DNA of 64,000 nucleotides. Source: Phragmitibacter flavus (GTDB taxonomy: Bacteria > Verrucomicrobiota > Verrucomicrobiia > Verrucomicrobiales > Verrucomicrobiaceae). Numbering within the stretch: position 1 is the first letter of the stretch; the number at the start of each line of letters is the position of its first letter. Below are positions 36,925 to 47,183 of the stretch, piece by piece. The translations under genes were made by a program, and so were the position numbers. Below the pieces are notes generated by a model. The model was given only the letters and a program-made list of their open reading frames with translations, was not told the DNA's origin and did not search any database. The stretch spans positions 124,001-188,000 of the forward strand of contig NZ_VAUV01000008.1 in assembly GCF_005780165.1 (NCBI RefSeq), written 5' to 3'.

Positions 36925-38802
36925 CTAAGCATGGAGATGTTGCAGAATCCTCTCCAACCAAGCTTTCTCAACGGGTTTGCGATCCACTTTCGCGACCACC
37001 ACCCGCTTTTTCAGCTTGATCGGCCCCATTTGGATGGTGCGGTGATCCGGCGGATGCAGCAACTGCAAAGCATCGGCACCCGAGGCGTCCGCCAGTTTGG
37101 GATCGGCGATGCTGGTCAGTTCAATCTCCGCCAGCAGTTTCTGCAACAGGCTGCGGCTGAGCGTTGGATTTTCTTCAATCGCGGCACTGATCGATAATCC
37201 GGTGATTTTGTTCCACAACCAGACGGTGACCAGTGCATTGCTGCGAAACGCATGCAAATGTTTCACGCCTCGTTTCGGCAGGTTTTCCGCCAGCCAGAAA
37301 GCACGCCGGACATCGCGATAAAAATTCTCCCCCGTGATGGCATCACCAAACTGGCTGCGCAGTTTCTCCACCTGCTGACGCCAGTAGGAATAACGCAACC
37401 ACAAGGACTCCAGCACCACCGCGTCGGGCACATATTCCATGTCGTGGGCAGGCAATGCCGATTTCTTTTCAACGCCCGCCGCAATGCATCGCAACCGTTC
37501 ATCAACCGGCAAATCCCCCACCTCATACAGATCCCCGGCTTCAATAAAATAAGCCACCGGTGCCATCACCCGGGGCGCCTCTTCGCGACCCTCCATCGTC
37601 CGTTCAAACAACTGCGCGATCTGTCTCGCCGTGCCTCCCCCATCTCCGCCATCCAACATGAACCGGGTCTCCGCGCGGCACCGGCCAGCCCTTCCCATTT
37701 CGCGCCGCTGGGACGGATGCCTCATCATCTGTATCAACGCATCCGCCAGTTGCCGCTCATCTCCTGGTTCGGTGAGAAGCCCGGTTTCGCCATGCACCAC
37801 CATTTCAGGAATGCCGGCCACCGTCGTGCTCACCACTGGCAGACAGCAGGCCATGGCCTCCGTGATCACCGTCGGCAAAATGTCAGACGCCCCCTTCTGA
37901 TCAACAATGCCCGGATGCACAAAAACATGGGCCGCCGCCAGCTCCCTTTTGATGTTTTCCTGACTCAGCGGACCAAGCAGCGTCACTTGGGAAGCCACTT
38001 CTTGACTGGCAATCAACGCCTCCAAACTGGCCCGGAGCGGACCTTCCCCAACAATGCGGGCCTGAATATTCACCCCCTGGTCTTTCAACAATCGCACCGC
38101 GCCAATCAAATGCTGAAACCCTTTGAACTCGATCAACCGACCCACACTGACCACCCGCAATGCTCCCTCATCGCGAGCGTTCGCATAAGGAAAATCGTTC
38201 AATTCGATGCCGTTGTAAATGCGCACCGTCTTCGCGTCGTGGCCGGGACACATCGACAGCAGCAACTGCCGCGAAAAATCGCTCACCGTCACCACAAAAG
38301 CCGCCTCATCCACCATCTCGCGCAACAGGTCGTCGCTGCCCAGATCCACCATGAAATCCTGGGCATGGGCCGTGAAGCTGAACGTGAATCCCAACCTCTT
38401 GAGGAAAAGTGCCGAGTGCGTGGCCCGGTTGGCAAAGTGAACATGCACGTGACCAATTCCCAGCTTCCTCAACCGTTTCGCCGCGTGCCAGGCATTGCGG
38501 GCGCGGATTTCCGCCTTGAAACCCTTGCCGTATTTCTCATCATGCTCCCGGATCAACGGCCCCAGCGCCGCCTCAAATTCAGTCGTTGCCGCCTGCGCGT
38601 TCAACACCGCATCAGGGGCCGGATAATGAATCTCCGCCTGCAGGCGATCAAGCCGCTCATGCCGAAACGAGTCCGGCGGCGGATTCAACGAAACCACCTC
38701 AAGCTCAAAGCCAAGGGCTTCCAGCGCCAGCATTTCTGAATCGCAAAAAGTCTGGGAAACCACCGGATAACGACTGTAAAGATAGGCAATGCGGGCAGGC
38801 AT
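36925..38802 (-). CDS. glycosyltransferase family 4 with C-terminal extension
   Basis: 625 residues from ATG at 38800-38802 (MPARIAYLYSRYPVVSQTF). The N-terminal half holds HVHVHFANRATHSALFLKRL and FTAHAQDFM; the GT-B donor side has SVGRLIEFKGFQHLIGAV and the E-x7-E motif region ILPTVITEAMACCLPVVST. It resembles WcaL-type enzymes of exopolysaccharide synthesis. The usual enzyme ends near residue 400; here about 220 further residues follow. One part of them (NLPKRGVKHLHAFRSNALVT, then LWNKITGLSISAAIEENP) looks like a decayed copy of the N-terminal half. Confidence 0.88.
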   Translation of the reverse strand: MPARIAYLYSRYPVVSQTFCDSEMLALEALGFELEVVSLNPPPDSFRHERLDRLQAEIHYPAPDAVLNAQAATTEFEAALGPLIREHDEKYGKGFKAEIRARNAWHAAKRLRKLGIGHVHVHFANRATHSALFLKRLGFTFSFTAHAQDFMVDLGSDDLLREMVDEAAFVVTVSDFSRQLLLSMCPGHDAKTVRIYNGIELNDFPYANARDEGALRVVSVGRLIEFKGFQHLIGAVRLLKDQGVNIQARIVGEGPLRASLEALIASQEVASQVTLLGPLSQENIKRELAAAHVFVHPGIVDQKGASDILPTVITEAMACCLPVVSTTVAGIPEMVVHGETGLLTEPGDERQLADALIQMMRHPSQRREMGRAGRCRAETRFMLDGGDGGGTARQIAQLFERTMEGREEAPRVMAPVAYFIEAGDLYEVGDLPVDERLRCIAAGVEKKSALPAHDMEYVPDAVVLESLWLRYSYWRQQVEKLRSQFGDAITGENFYRDVRRAFWLAENLPKRGVKHLHAFRSNALVTVWLWNKITGLSISAAIEENPTLSRSLLQKLLAEIELTSIADPKLADASGADALQLLHPPDHRTIQMGPIKLKKRVVVAKVDRKPVEKAWLERILQHLHA

Positions 38803-38964
38803 GGAAAAGCCTAGCATTTCGCAGCAACCCCGGGGATTGCAAGCCATTGATGCTCACGCGCATTGCTTGTCGAAACGGCGCCAACTCTCGCCAACCCCAT
38901 CGCAACCATGAACTCATCGAGAATTTTCCTTGTTCATAATCCCAGCTTTTGACACTCTATCGAA

Positions 38965-39765
38965 ATGAAAATGATTTCTGCCTGTGTTATCGGAATTTTT
39001 GCCTCGCTGGCCACCCCCATTTCCGCAGTTGCCAAGCAGGACATCGTCGCCAGCGCCCTCGAATACAAGGCCGGTAAAACCCTCTGCGAAGGCTGGCATG
39101 CCTACGACCAAGCGGTCACCGGCAAGCGACCCGCCGTGCTCATCATCCATCAGTGGACCGGCGTTTCCGACAACGAAAAAATGCGCGCCCACATGCTCGC
39201 CGGACTGGGTTACAACGTGCTGGCTGCCGACATTTATGGCAAAGGCATCCGCCCCCAGCCACCCGAATCCGGCAAAGAAGCCGGGAAATACAAGCAAGAC
39301 CGCACCCTTTACCGCGAACGCCTGCTCGCTGCGCTCGACACCTTGAAAAAGGATGATCATACCGATCCCTCCAAGGTTTTTGTCATCGGCTACTGCTTCG
39401 GTGGCACCGGGGCTCTCGAGGTTGCCCGCAGCGGCGCTGAAGTGCTCGGCGTGGTCAGCTTCCACGGCAACCTCGGCACGCCGACTCCACAAGATGCCAA
39501 AAATATCAAGTGCCCGGTTCTCGTGTGCCACGGCGCTGACGATCCCTACGTCCCCGCCGCCGAAGTCGAAGCTTTCAAGAAGGAAATGGATGACGCCAAG
39601 GTCACCTATGAATTCATCGCCTACCCCGACGCCGTGCATAGCTTCACCCAGAAAAACGCGGGCAGCGACAACAGCAAAGGCGCCGCCTACAACTCGCGGG
39701 CGGATGCCAAGTCCTGGGTCTCCATGCAGCGTTTCTTCAAAGACGCATTGGAAAATTCCAAATAG
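38965..39765 (+). CDS. secreted dienelactone hydrolase family protein
   Basis: 266 residues. Signal peptide MKMISACVIGIFASLATPISAVA. Alpha/beta hydrolase with the Cys-Asp-His triad of this family: C144 in VIGYCFGGTGALE, Asp in HGADDPYVPAAE (192/193) and H225 in PDAVHSFTQ. The usual Glu region is HQWTGVSDNEKMRAHMLAG. Family members cleave lactone or ester bonds; the exported forms in Verrucomicrobia have no known substrate. Divergent from the GT4 gene and convergent with the lipoprotein gene ten bases downstream. Confidence 0.92.
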   Translation: MKMISACVIGIFASLATPISAVAKQDIVASALEYKAGKTLCEGWHAYDQAVTGKRPAVLIIHQWTGVSDNEKMRAHMLAGLGYNVLAADIYGKGIRPQPPESGKEAGKYKQDRTLYRERLLAALDTLKKDDHTDPSKVFVIGYCFGGTGALEVARSGAEVLGVVSFHGNLGTPTPQDAKNIKCPVLVCHGADDPYVPAAEVEAFKKEMDDAKVTYEFIAYPDAVHSFTQKNAGSDNSKGAAYNSRADAKSWVSMQRFFKDALENSK

Positions 39766-39775
39766 CCAAATCCAA

Positions 39776-41908
39776 TCAGTCCACTACCCGCGGTGGTTCC
39801 ACATCGATCCATGGCGACAATTCGAGTCCACCCTCGGTGTCGTCCATCACCCGTTCCCCCTGCAAATAAGGGTGTTCAGACTCCATCTCGATGATCAACT
39901 CATAACTCTTGCCCACCTCGCGCGGAAGTCCCGCCACCGGTTTGCGACCCAGCATGCCCCAGTGCTTCACCAGCACCTGCTTGTCTTCAAATTCCCCTTC
40001 AAGCACCTCTTCCACCTCATACACATAAGCGACCAGCGAGCTTGTGTAAGGATCAATGCCTTCTGCCGTTGGCATTGCTGATTCCTCGACCAACTTCGCC
40101 CGCATTATGACCCGCAACGGAGGCGGAGGGAGTTTGCTGAGATGAGCCGCCGCCGCTTGCGCCGCCCGGTCGATCTCCTCGTCAGTCAATGCCAAATCAT
40201 AAACCGCCAACCGACCCAGCCCCGCATCCCAATCACCACCCACCAAGCTTGATGACTGCTCTGACAAGGCAAGATTCGTCTCTTGATCCAACGCCAACGA
40301 TTTCCCATTCACCCACACGGCCATCATCCCCGCTTTTCTCGTCACCAACAAATGAAACGCCTTCGAAGGCAGCACTTTGGCCGATTTCTTCGCACCCGAT
40401 TTATCCCCTGCCAGCAAGGCACCATCCTCCCACTTCAGCCCCACTCCGCCGCCACGCCACAAGTTGCCCTCTGCCGCGGCTGCGCCAGGATAAACCACCG
40501 CCTCCAACGTAAAATCCCCGCCGTTCCCCACATGCTTCACCACCGGCCACGCCGAATCCGCCGCCACCTCATACCAGCCACCGTCCAGGGTCAATTCACT
40601 GAACCGCCCAAACCGCGCCGCACCATGCCCCTCAAGCCGGGTCTCCTGCTTCTCGCCAGCTCGCGTTTGAAAACTGTTCAAAGCCTCGCGATCCTTCCAC
40701 ATCAACAACAACCCCTCGTTCACTGTCGGCCACTCTGCCACTTTGGGTGTCCCATCATCCTTGCCAATGCCATACCCTGCCAGATTCACCGTCTCACCAC
40801 CCGCAATCCACACATCAGGATACGACTCCCCTTTTTTGTCATCAGTCAGCTGAAACCACGCCTCCACTTCCGTTGCCGATTCATTCAATTTCGCTACAAA
40901 CACATCGGCCTTCGAGCCGCCCTTGCCGATCACTGAACCCGACTCATTCTTCGTTTTGATATACGGCCCTGTGATCGCCACAAACCGCGCGTGATTGCTC
41001 CATCGAGGATGATACACCTCCGCGTTTTTCATTGCCTTGTCGGTGTTCAACGCCATCTCCCATCCCGGACGCCCATCATCCGCAAACATGTATCCATTGC
41101 GATGCCCCCCATCAAAAACCCACGATACCCCGCTGTTGTCCGGCGCGATCGATGGCCAGCAGCCGGTCGTTTTTTTCTCCGCCTTCCACTTGCCGTCCTT
41201 GATGTGAAAAACCCCGCAGTGCGGCCACGGAAACAACCCGCTCGCCCTCGTCCCATCTCGTGACAACTGCAAATTGTCCGTCCCGATCGGCGTCTCATCA
41301 TACACCAGCTCCACCTTGCCCGGCTCCTTCAGGGGAAAGCGAATCAACCGTTTCGCCTCCAATGCAATGCGCGTTGAAGTGATCAAACCATCCGCCGCAT
41401 ACACCCACTCAATTCCCGTCGCTGCGTCCACCCAGGTGTCCAACGCATACCCGTCCGCCAGTTTCTCCCCCTCGCCCCCTTCCCATCCGATGCGGTAGAT
41501 CACCGGCTTGTAACTCTTCTCGCTGCCCTCCCCGCGTTCGATGTTCTTGTCCGTGTAGAGAATCACCGTGCCATCGACTGACAGCAAAGGCCGCGCATAA
41601 TTTCCTTTATTTTCCACCAGATCACGCACCCCTCGGCCATCGCGGGAATCAATGCCTCGCAACAAATTGTTCTTCCCCACGGCAAAAGGGTCAGCCCTGT
41701 CCTCCTTCTCCTGCACCGCCCAGACCACACGGGTGTGATTGCCGGTAAATCCTTCAAGCTTGTTACTTAATTCCTTGTCCTGCTGCTCCAGAATCGGATC
41801 AGACGTTTTCTTTTTCGCCGACTCCTCCTCCCTCGGTTTGTCCTCCTCTTTGCACGAGGAAAGCAGCGAGATTGACAGAAGAACCAAACAAAAATTGCGG
41901 AATATCAT
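39776..41908 (-). CDS. lipoprotein with beta-propeller-like and LamG-like regions
   Basis: 710 residues. Lipobox LSSC, acylated Cys at 19, followed by a charged linker (KEEDKPREEESAKKK). Residues about 60-390 repeat TolB/WD-like blade ends (ARPLLSVDGTVILYTD, NLQLSRDGTRASGLFPWP, WPSIAPDNSGVSWVFDGGHR, HPRWSNHARFVAITGPY). Residues about 450-590 look like a LamG/concanavalin domain (FTLEAVVYPG, FHLLVTRKAGMMAVWVNGK, RLAVYDLALTDEEI). The tail (EEVLEGEFEDKQVLVKHWGML) is unassigned. Likely on the cell surface or outer membrane, perhaps binding glycans; function unknown. Confidence 0.78.
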   Translation of the reverse strand: MIFRNFCLVLLSISLLSSCKEEDKPREEESAKKKTSDPILEQQDKELSNKLEGFTGNHTRVVWAVQEKEDRADPFAVGKNNLLRGIDSRDGRGVRDLVENKGNYARPLLSVDGTVILYTDKNIERGEGSEKSYKPVIYRIGWEGGEGEKLADGYALDTWVDAATGIEWVYAADGLITSTRIALEAKRLIRFPLKEPGKVELVYDETPIGTDNLQLSRDGTRASGLFPWPHCGVFHIKDGKWKAEKKTTGCWPSIAPDNSGVSWVFDGGHRNGYMFADDGRPGWEMALNTDKAMKNAEVYHPRWSNHARFVAITGPYIKTKNESGSVIGKGGSKADVFVAKLNESATEVEAWFQLTDDKKGESYPDVWIAGGETVNLAGYGIGKDDGTPKVAEWPTVNEGLLLMWKDREALNSFQTRAGEKQETRLEGHGAARFGRFSELTLDGGWYEVAADSAWPVVKHVGNGGDFTLEAVVYPGAAAAEGNLWRGGGVGLKWEDGALLAGDKSGAKKSAKVLPSKAFHLLVTRKAGMMAVWVNGKSLALDQETNLALSEQSSSLVGGDWDAGLGRLAVYDLALTDEEIDRAAQAAAAHLSKLPPPPLRVIMRAKLVEESAMPTAEGIDPYTSSLVAYVYEVEEVLEGEFEDKQVLVKHWGMLGRKPVAGLPREVGKSYELIIEMESEHPYLQGERVMDDTEGGLELSPWIDVEPPRVVD

Positions 41909-42193
41909 GAGAAAATAAAAAACTGAAGATTGCGTTAAATGGTTGCCGCCGCCCGTTCGTGCATCTCGATGTCAGGCAGGTGATATGGGCGCATCACGAG
42001 AGTCAACCCCGTGGCAGGAACGTGATTGGACCAAAAAATATCCCTTTCGTTCGGCTAAGGCGGAACACACAAACCCTTGCAGGCAACACTTCGGCTGCCA
42101 TGCAAATGAAGGTCAAGCGTCGATGGAGGGCTCGCAGTCACCAAAAGTCCATAAGTTGACATTCGTCCCGTCGCAAGCACTTTCGCCCCTCCC

Positions 42194-43168
42194 ATGCGCA
42201 TCCTCTCAGGACTCCAACCCACCGGCCGACTTCACATCGGCAACTATTTCGGCATGATGCAACCCGCCCTGCAGCTTCAGCACGAAGGCGACGCTTATTA
42301 TTTCATTGCCGACTACCACTCGCTCACCGTCATCCACAATGCCGCCGAGCTCCGCGATAATGTCTACAATCTCGCCATCGACTTCCTCGCCTGTGGACTC
42401 GACCCTAACAAGAGCACCTTTTTTCGCCAGAGCGACGTCCCCGAGCACACCGAACTCGCCTGGATTCTCTCCTGCGTCACCCCCGTTCCGATGCTCGAAA
42501 ACGCGCACAGCTACAAGGACAAAACCGCCCGCGGATTCACTCCCAGCACCGGCCTTTTTACCTATCCCGTGTTGATGGCTGCCGACATTCTCATCTACGA
42601 CAGCGACATCGTCCCCGTCGGCAAAGACCAGAAGCAGCACCTTGAAATCGCGCGTGACATCGCCACCAAGATGAACCTCACCTTCGGCGAAAACACCCTC
42701 AAACTCCCCACCGCCCGCATCCGCGAAGCCTCTGCCATCGTCCCCGGACTCGACGGCCAAAAAATGAGCAAAAGCTATGGCAATACCATCAGCCTTTTTG
42801 AAGACGAGAAATTACTGAAGAAAAAAATCATGCGCATCGTCACCGATGCCACCCCGGTTGAAGACCCCAAACCCACCGAAGGCAGCTTCATCCTCCAGCT
42901 CTACCGGCTCGTCGCCAACGACACTGAATACGACGAACTGGTCGCCGACTTCCAACGCGGCGGCACCGGCTACGGCGACTTCAAAAAACGCCTTCTTTCC
43001 AAGCTGTGGGACTTCTTCGCCGAAGCCCGCGAACAACGCGAGACCATCCTCGCCAAGCCCGGTTATGTTGAAGACGTGCTCCAGCACGGTGCCAGCAAAG
43101 CCCGCGCCGTCGCCCGGCAGACTATTGACCGCGTCCGGGACGCCGTCGGCCTCTCTTCCGCAAAGTAG
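42194..43168 (+). CDS. trpS: tryptophan-tRNA ligase
   Basis: 324 residues, typical length. Charges tRNA-Trp with tryptophan using ATP. Class I signatures: HIGN at 14-17 (GRLHIGNYFG) and KMSKS at 190-194 (GQKMSKSYGN). Also YFIADYHSLTV, SDVPEHTELAWILSCVTP and VPVGKDQKQHLEIARDIA. The ATG directly begins the conserved MRILSGLQPTG. The 285 bases before it hold no gene; TTGACA is seen at 42155-42160 but without a clear -10 box. Confidence 0.97.
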   Translation: MRILSGLQPTGRLHIGNYFGMMQPALQLQHEGDAYYFIADYHSLTVIHNAAELRDNVYNLAIDFLACGLDPNKSTFFRQSDVPEHTELAWILSCVTPVPMLENAHSYKDKTARGFTPSTGLFTYPVLMAADILIYDSDIVPVGKDQKQHLEIARDIATKMNLTFGENTLKLPTARIREASAIVPGLDGQKMSKSYGNTISLFEDEKLLKKKIMRIVTDATPVEDPKPTEGSFILQLYRLVANDTEYDELVADFQRGGTGYGDFKKRLLSKLWDFFAEAREQRETILAKPGYVEDVLQHGASKARAVARQTIDRVRDAVGLSSAK

Positions 43169-43203
43169 TTGGACTCATCAATTTCGCTAATATGACGAAT
43201 TTG

Positions 43204-43233
43204 TTGACAAACCCGCCAAACGCCTCCTAAACT
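43204..43233 (+). promoter_or_regulatory. sigma70-type promoter for the PUR-protein gene
   Basis: TTGACA (43204-43209), 18 bases, TAAACT (43228-43233), ending 30 bases before the ATG at 43264. Confidence 0.65.
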
Positions 43234-43263
43234 CCCGTCTAACTTAAAGGAACACAAGGCAAG

Positions 43264-43515
43264 ATGAGTATGTTTGGGTATGGTGACGAGCCGCAACGCG
43301 GCACTCCTCCGTTGCACAGCGAGAAGATCGTGGGCGACAGGAAAATTTTCTTTCTCGATCTAAAAGAGAACGACCGCGGTCGTTTTATCAAGATCACAGA
43401 AGACGTGCGTGGTCGGCGAGACACCATCATGCTCCCCATGGAGCACGCAGAAGACTTTTTGGACGCCTTGGAGCGCATCCTTCAAGTCAGTCGCGATTCG
43501 AACGGCGGCGAATAG
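43264..43515 (+). CDS. DUF3276 PUR-domain nucleic-acid-binding protein
   Basis: 83 residues. The core SEKIVGDRKIFFLDLKENDRG, then FIKITEDVRGRRDTIMLP, is the PUR domain found in Bacteroidetes, spirochaetes and Verrucomicrobia (Borrelia BpuR is an example). These small proteins bind single-stranded DNA or RNA through a Whirly-like fold. The C-terminal helix HAEDFLDALERILQVS would complete the fold and dimer. It has its own promoter and is followed by a GGGACA/TGTCCC hairpin. Confidence 0.88.
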   Translation: MSMFGYGDEPQRGTPPLHSEKIVGDRKIFFLDLKENDRGRFIKITEDVRGRRDTIMLPMEHAEDFLDALERILQVSRDSNGGE

Positions 43516-43890
43516 CCCCACCAACATTTCAGGAGTAGGGACATTCCTGTCCCGTCAGAATCAGCGCCAAGCTGAACCTTCATTCTTGACCGTCAATCCG
43601 TGTTGACCGGCTAATCGGGAATCTGCCCGCCTCCCAGGCCCGCGATGGAAATTTTCCATCGCCCCAAAACTTCTTGTCAGCCAATAAAAACACGCTAGGA
43701 TCTCGCTCCCATGATCCGCCGAGCCACCATTGGCACCCATCGAATTACCCCGGGCTTCCGCTGCGCCTGAGAGCGTCCATCTGTGCCGGAAGCCCATCTC
43801 CTCGATCAACCAGGGAATAGGCCTTCCCTTTGTTGCGGCCCAAGCCACTCCATTTATCTCATTGTCTCTGCTTTTCTTCTCATCATCTCC
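43516..43890. other. gene-free leader region before cimA with two hairpins
   Basis: 375 bases. Hairpin 1: GGGACA TTCC TGTCCC (43538-43553), just after the PUR gene, possibly a weak terminator without a T run. Hairpin 2: GCGATGGAA ATT TTCCATCGC (43642-43662), a perfect 9-bp stem. A 19-codon frame at 43711 has no amino-acid bias expected of an attenuator. No gene is supported. Confidence 0.55.
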
Positions 43891-45456
<1,566 letters not shown>

Positions 45457-45458
45457 TC

Positions 45459-45518
45459 CGATCCTCTTGGGATCGCGTTACCTTGAAATTCTCCAATGGT
45501 CGCCCAAACGACCATTGG
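45459..45518. terminator. two hairpins between convergent cimA and mgtE
   Basis: CGATCC TCTTG GGATCG (45459-45475) and CCAATGGTCG CCCAAA CGACCATTGG (45493-45518, perfect 10-bp stem). Neither is followed by a clean T run, so action as a bidirectional terminator is likely but not certain. Confidence 0.6.
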
Positions 45519-45530
45519 CGCCTTCATCAT

Positions 45531-46742
45531 TTATTTATCCACCAGCAAGGTCGCCAGCCCGAGGAACGTGCCCATGCTGATGACATCGGTCGCTGTCGTC
45601 AAAAAGATGCTCGAAGCCGTGGCCGGGTCCGCACCAAAACGGCGTAACACCAGCGGGATCAGCGCCCCCGCCACTCCGCTCACCACGCAACTCACCACCA
45701 TGGCCACCCACACCACCAGTGCCAACATCAACGCATCTCCACGACCGCTGAACATCGCATAACCAAACATGCCCAGAGCGGCCACGATCCCCACCAAAAC
45801 CCCGTTCCAAAAACCCAGCACCGCCTCCTTCACAAACAGTCGTTTCTGATCGCCCTGCTTGAGATCCCCCAGGGTCAACCCCCGCAGACAAACCGCCAGC
45901 GCCTGGCAACCCGTGTTGCCGCTTTGACCTGCCAGAATCGGCAAAAACGCCGCCAAAATCACCACGCGATCCAGCGTGTCCTGAAACAATCCCACCACCG
46001 CCCCCGCCGCGAACGCCGTCAGCAAGTTCACCTGCAACCACGGATGCCGCATCCACAAACTGCGCCGCACCGGTGTGCCCAGACGCTCCTCTTCATTGAC
46101 CCCCACCATGTTACCCGGCTGAGCCGAAAGTTCGATCGCACGCGCCTCAAACAAATCCTGCCCGCGCACCAGCCCCAGCAGATGCCCCTGCCTGTTACAC
46201 ACCGGATAAACCGGCACATGACGGTTCAAAACCGCCGTCATCGCATCCGTCAGTTCCATCTCCGGAACCAGCGTAAACAAATTGGTATACATGACGTCCT
46301 GCAGCTTCCTGCCTGACTCCGACAACATCAAATCCCGCATCACCAGGACGCCCACCAGCTTGTTGTTTTCATCCGTCACATAGCCATAAGTGATGAACGA
46401 CTTTTTCGTCAACATGCGCAGCGCCTCCACCGTCTCGCCCACCGTCATGTGCGGTCGGAACACCGCGACTGGAGGTTCCATCAACCACCCGACGCTGTCT
46501 TCTGGATACTCACGGTTGCGCATCCATTGGCGCGCCATTTCAACCGGTGCCGCCGCCAGCAGTTCGGCCCTCCGTCGGTCATCCAGCTCATGCAGAATCT
46601 GCTGCGCAATCAAGGGATTCACCGTGTCCAGCGCCTGCACCGCCGCCTCATCATCCTGCTCCTCCAACAGCGCCGCCGCTTCATAAGGTGCCCTCTGCAC
46701 CAGTTCATCCGCCAGATTGAAGGATTGGGTTTCAGCTTTCAT
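45531..46742 (-). CDS. mgtE: magnesium transporter MgtE
   Basis: 403 residues, somewhat short in the N domain compared with about 450. Inner-membrane Mg2+ channel gated by cytoplasmic magnesium. N domain (AAALLEEQDDEAAVQAL), then paired CBS domains (VLVMRDLMLSESGRKLQDVM, VPVYPVCNRQGHLLGLV). The membrane domain of five helices has LPILAGQSGNTGCQALAV and the pore-side acidic block DPATASSIFLTTATDVISMG. No Mg riboswitch was recognised in the 129 bases upstream. Confidence 0.94.
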   Translation of the reverse strand: MKAETQSFNLADELVQRAPYEAAALLEEQDDEAAVQALDTVNPLIAQQILHELDDRRRAELLAAAPVEMARQWMRNREYPEDSVGWLMEPPVAVFRPHMTVGETVEALRMLTKKSFITYGYVTDENNKLVGVLVMRDLMLSESGRKLQDVMYTNLFTLVPEMELTDAMTAVLNRHVPVYPVCNRQGHLLGLVRGQDLFEARAIELSAQPGNMVGVNEEERLGTPVRRSLWMRHPWLQVNLLTAFAAGAVVGLFQDTLDRVVILAAFLPILAGQSGNTGCQALAVCLRGLTLGDLKQGDQKRLFVKEAVLGFWNGVLVGIVAALGMFGYAMFSGRGDALMLALVVWVAMVVSCVVSGVAGALIPLVLRRFGADPATASSIFLTTATDVISMGTFLGLATLLVDK

Positions 46743-46871
46743 TACGGGTCACAGTGTCGTCACACCTGATGGTCAATCAACGGGGAATTGTTACCCATTT
46801 TCCCAATCGATCACATCCGTCATGCTCCGCCGATTCGATGCCATCAGCGTCAACCCATTCAAACTCCTCTC

Positions 46872-47081
46872 ATGAAACTCCTCTTCATCTACCCATTAAC
46901 CTGTCTGTTCATCATCGGCATGCTCTCCTGCCAGTCCATGAAAGCAGAGGGCGGAATGAAGGAGATGATCAGCGGCGACATCTTCAGCGGCCCCGAACCA
47001 GCACCCGTTCGACCCGACAACCATCTTGGCCCACCAAGGCCGACCGTTCCCCTGCGCATGTCGATGAACATCGGTCGTTAG
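46872..47081 (+). CDS. small lipoprotein, function unknown
   Basis: 69 residues. MKLLFIYPLTCLFIIGMLSCQ is a lipoprotein-type signal with Cys at 20 (MLSC, slightly off consensus). The remainder is short, Pro-rich and unstructured (FSGPEPAPVRPDNHLGPPRP). Divergent from mgtE and convergent with the EF-hand gene. No family recognised. Confidence 0.5.
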   Translation: MKLLFIYPLTCLFIIGMLSCQSMKAEGGMKEMISGDIFSGPEPAPVRPDNHLGPPRPTVPLRMSMNIGR

Positions 47082-47121
47082 CTGTCACTGGCCCTGCACG
47101 CTCGGGACTGACGACCGAAAA

Positions 47122-47151
47122 AACGGCGAAGGCAACAAAGCCTCCGCCGTT
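47122..47151 (-). terminator. rho-independent terminator of the EF-hand gene
   Basis: AACGGCGAAGGC, 6-base loop, GCCTCCGCCGTT: a 12-bp stem with one mismatch. On the minus strand the stem runs into six T (47118-47123), 33 bases after the EF-hand stop. Confidence 0.75.
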
Positions 47152-47183
47152 CAATGGATCCGATTCAATATTCCATCAAACGA

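Noticed and set aside
35375-38739. Long plus-strand frames opposite the two glycosyltransferases (517 and 495 codons)
   Set aside because: Low-complexity His/Gln/Arg-rich shadows; the minus-strand genes carry clear family motifs.
41909-42193. Possible tRNA or leader RNA before trpS
   Set aside because: No cloverleaf or T-box pattern could be built; only a lone TTGACA is visible.
43783-43890. Possible N-terminal extension or Ile/Leu/Val-rich leader peptide before cimA
   Set aside because: The frame only starts with GTG at 43783, runs into cimA without a stop, and the family begins at 43891; not a separate leader peptide.
46743-46871. Mg2+ riboswitch upstream of mgtE
   Set aside because: The gap is only 129 bases and I see no M-box-like conserved elements.
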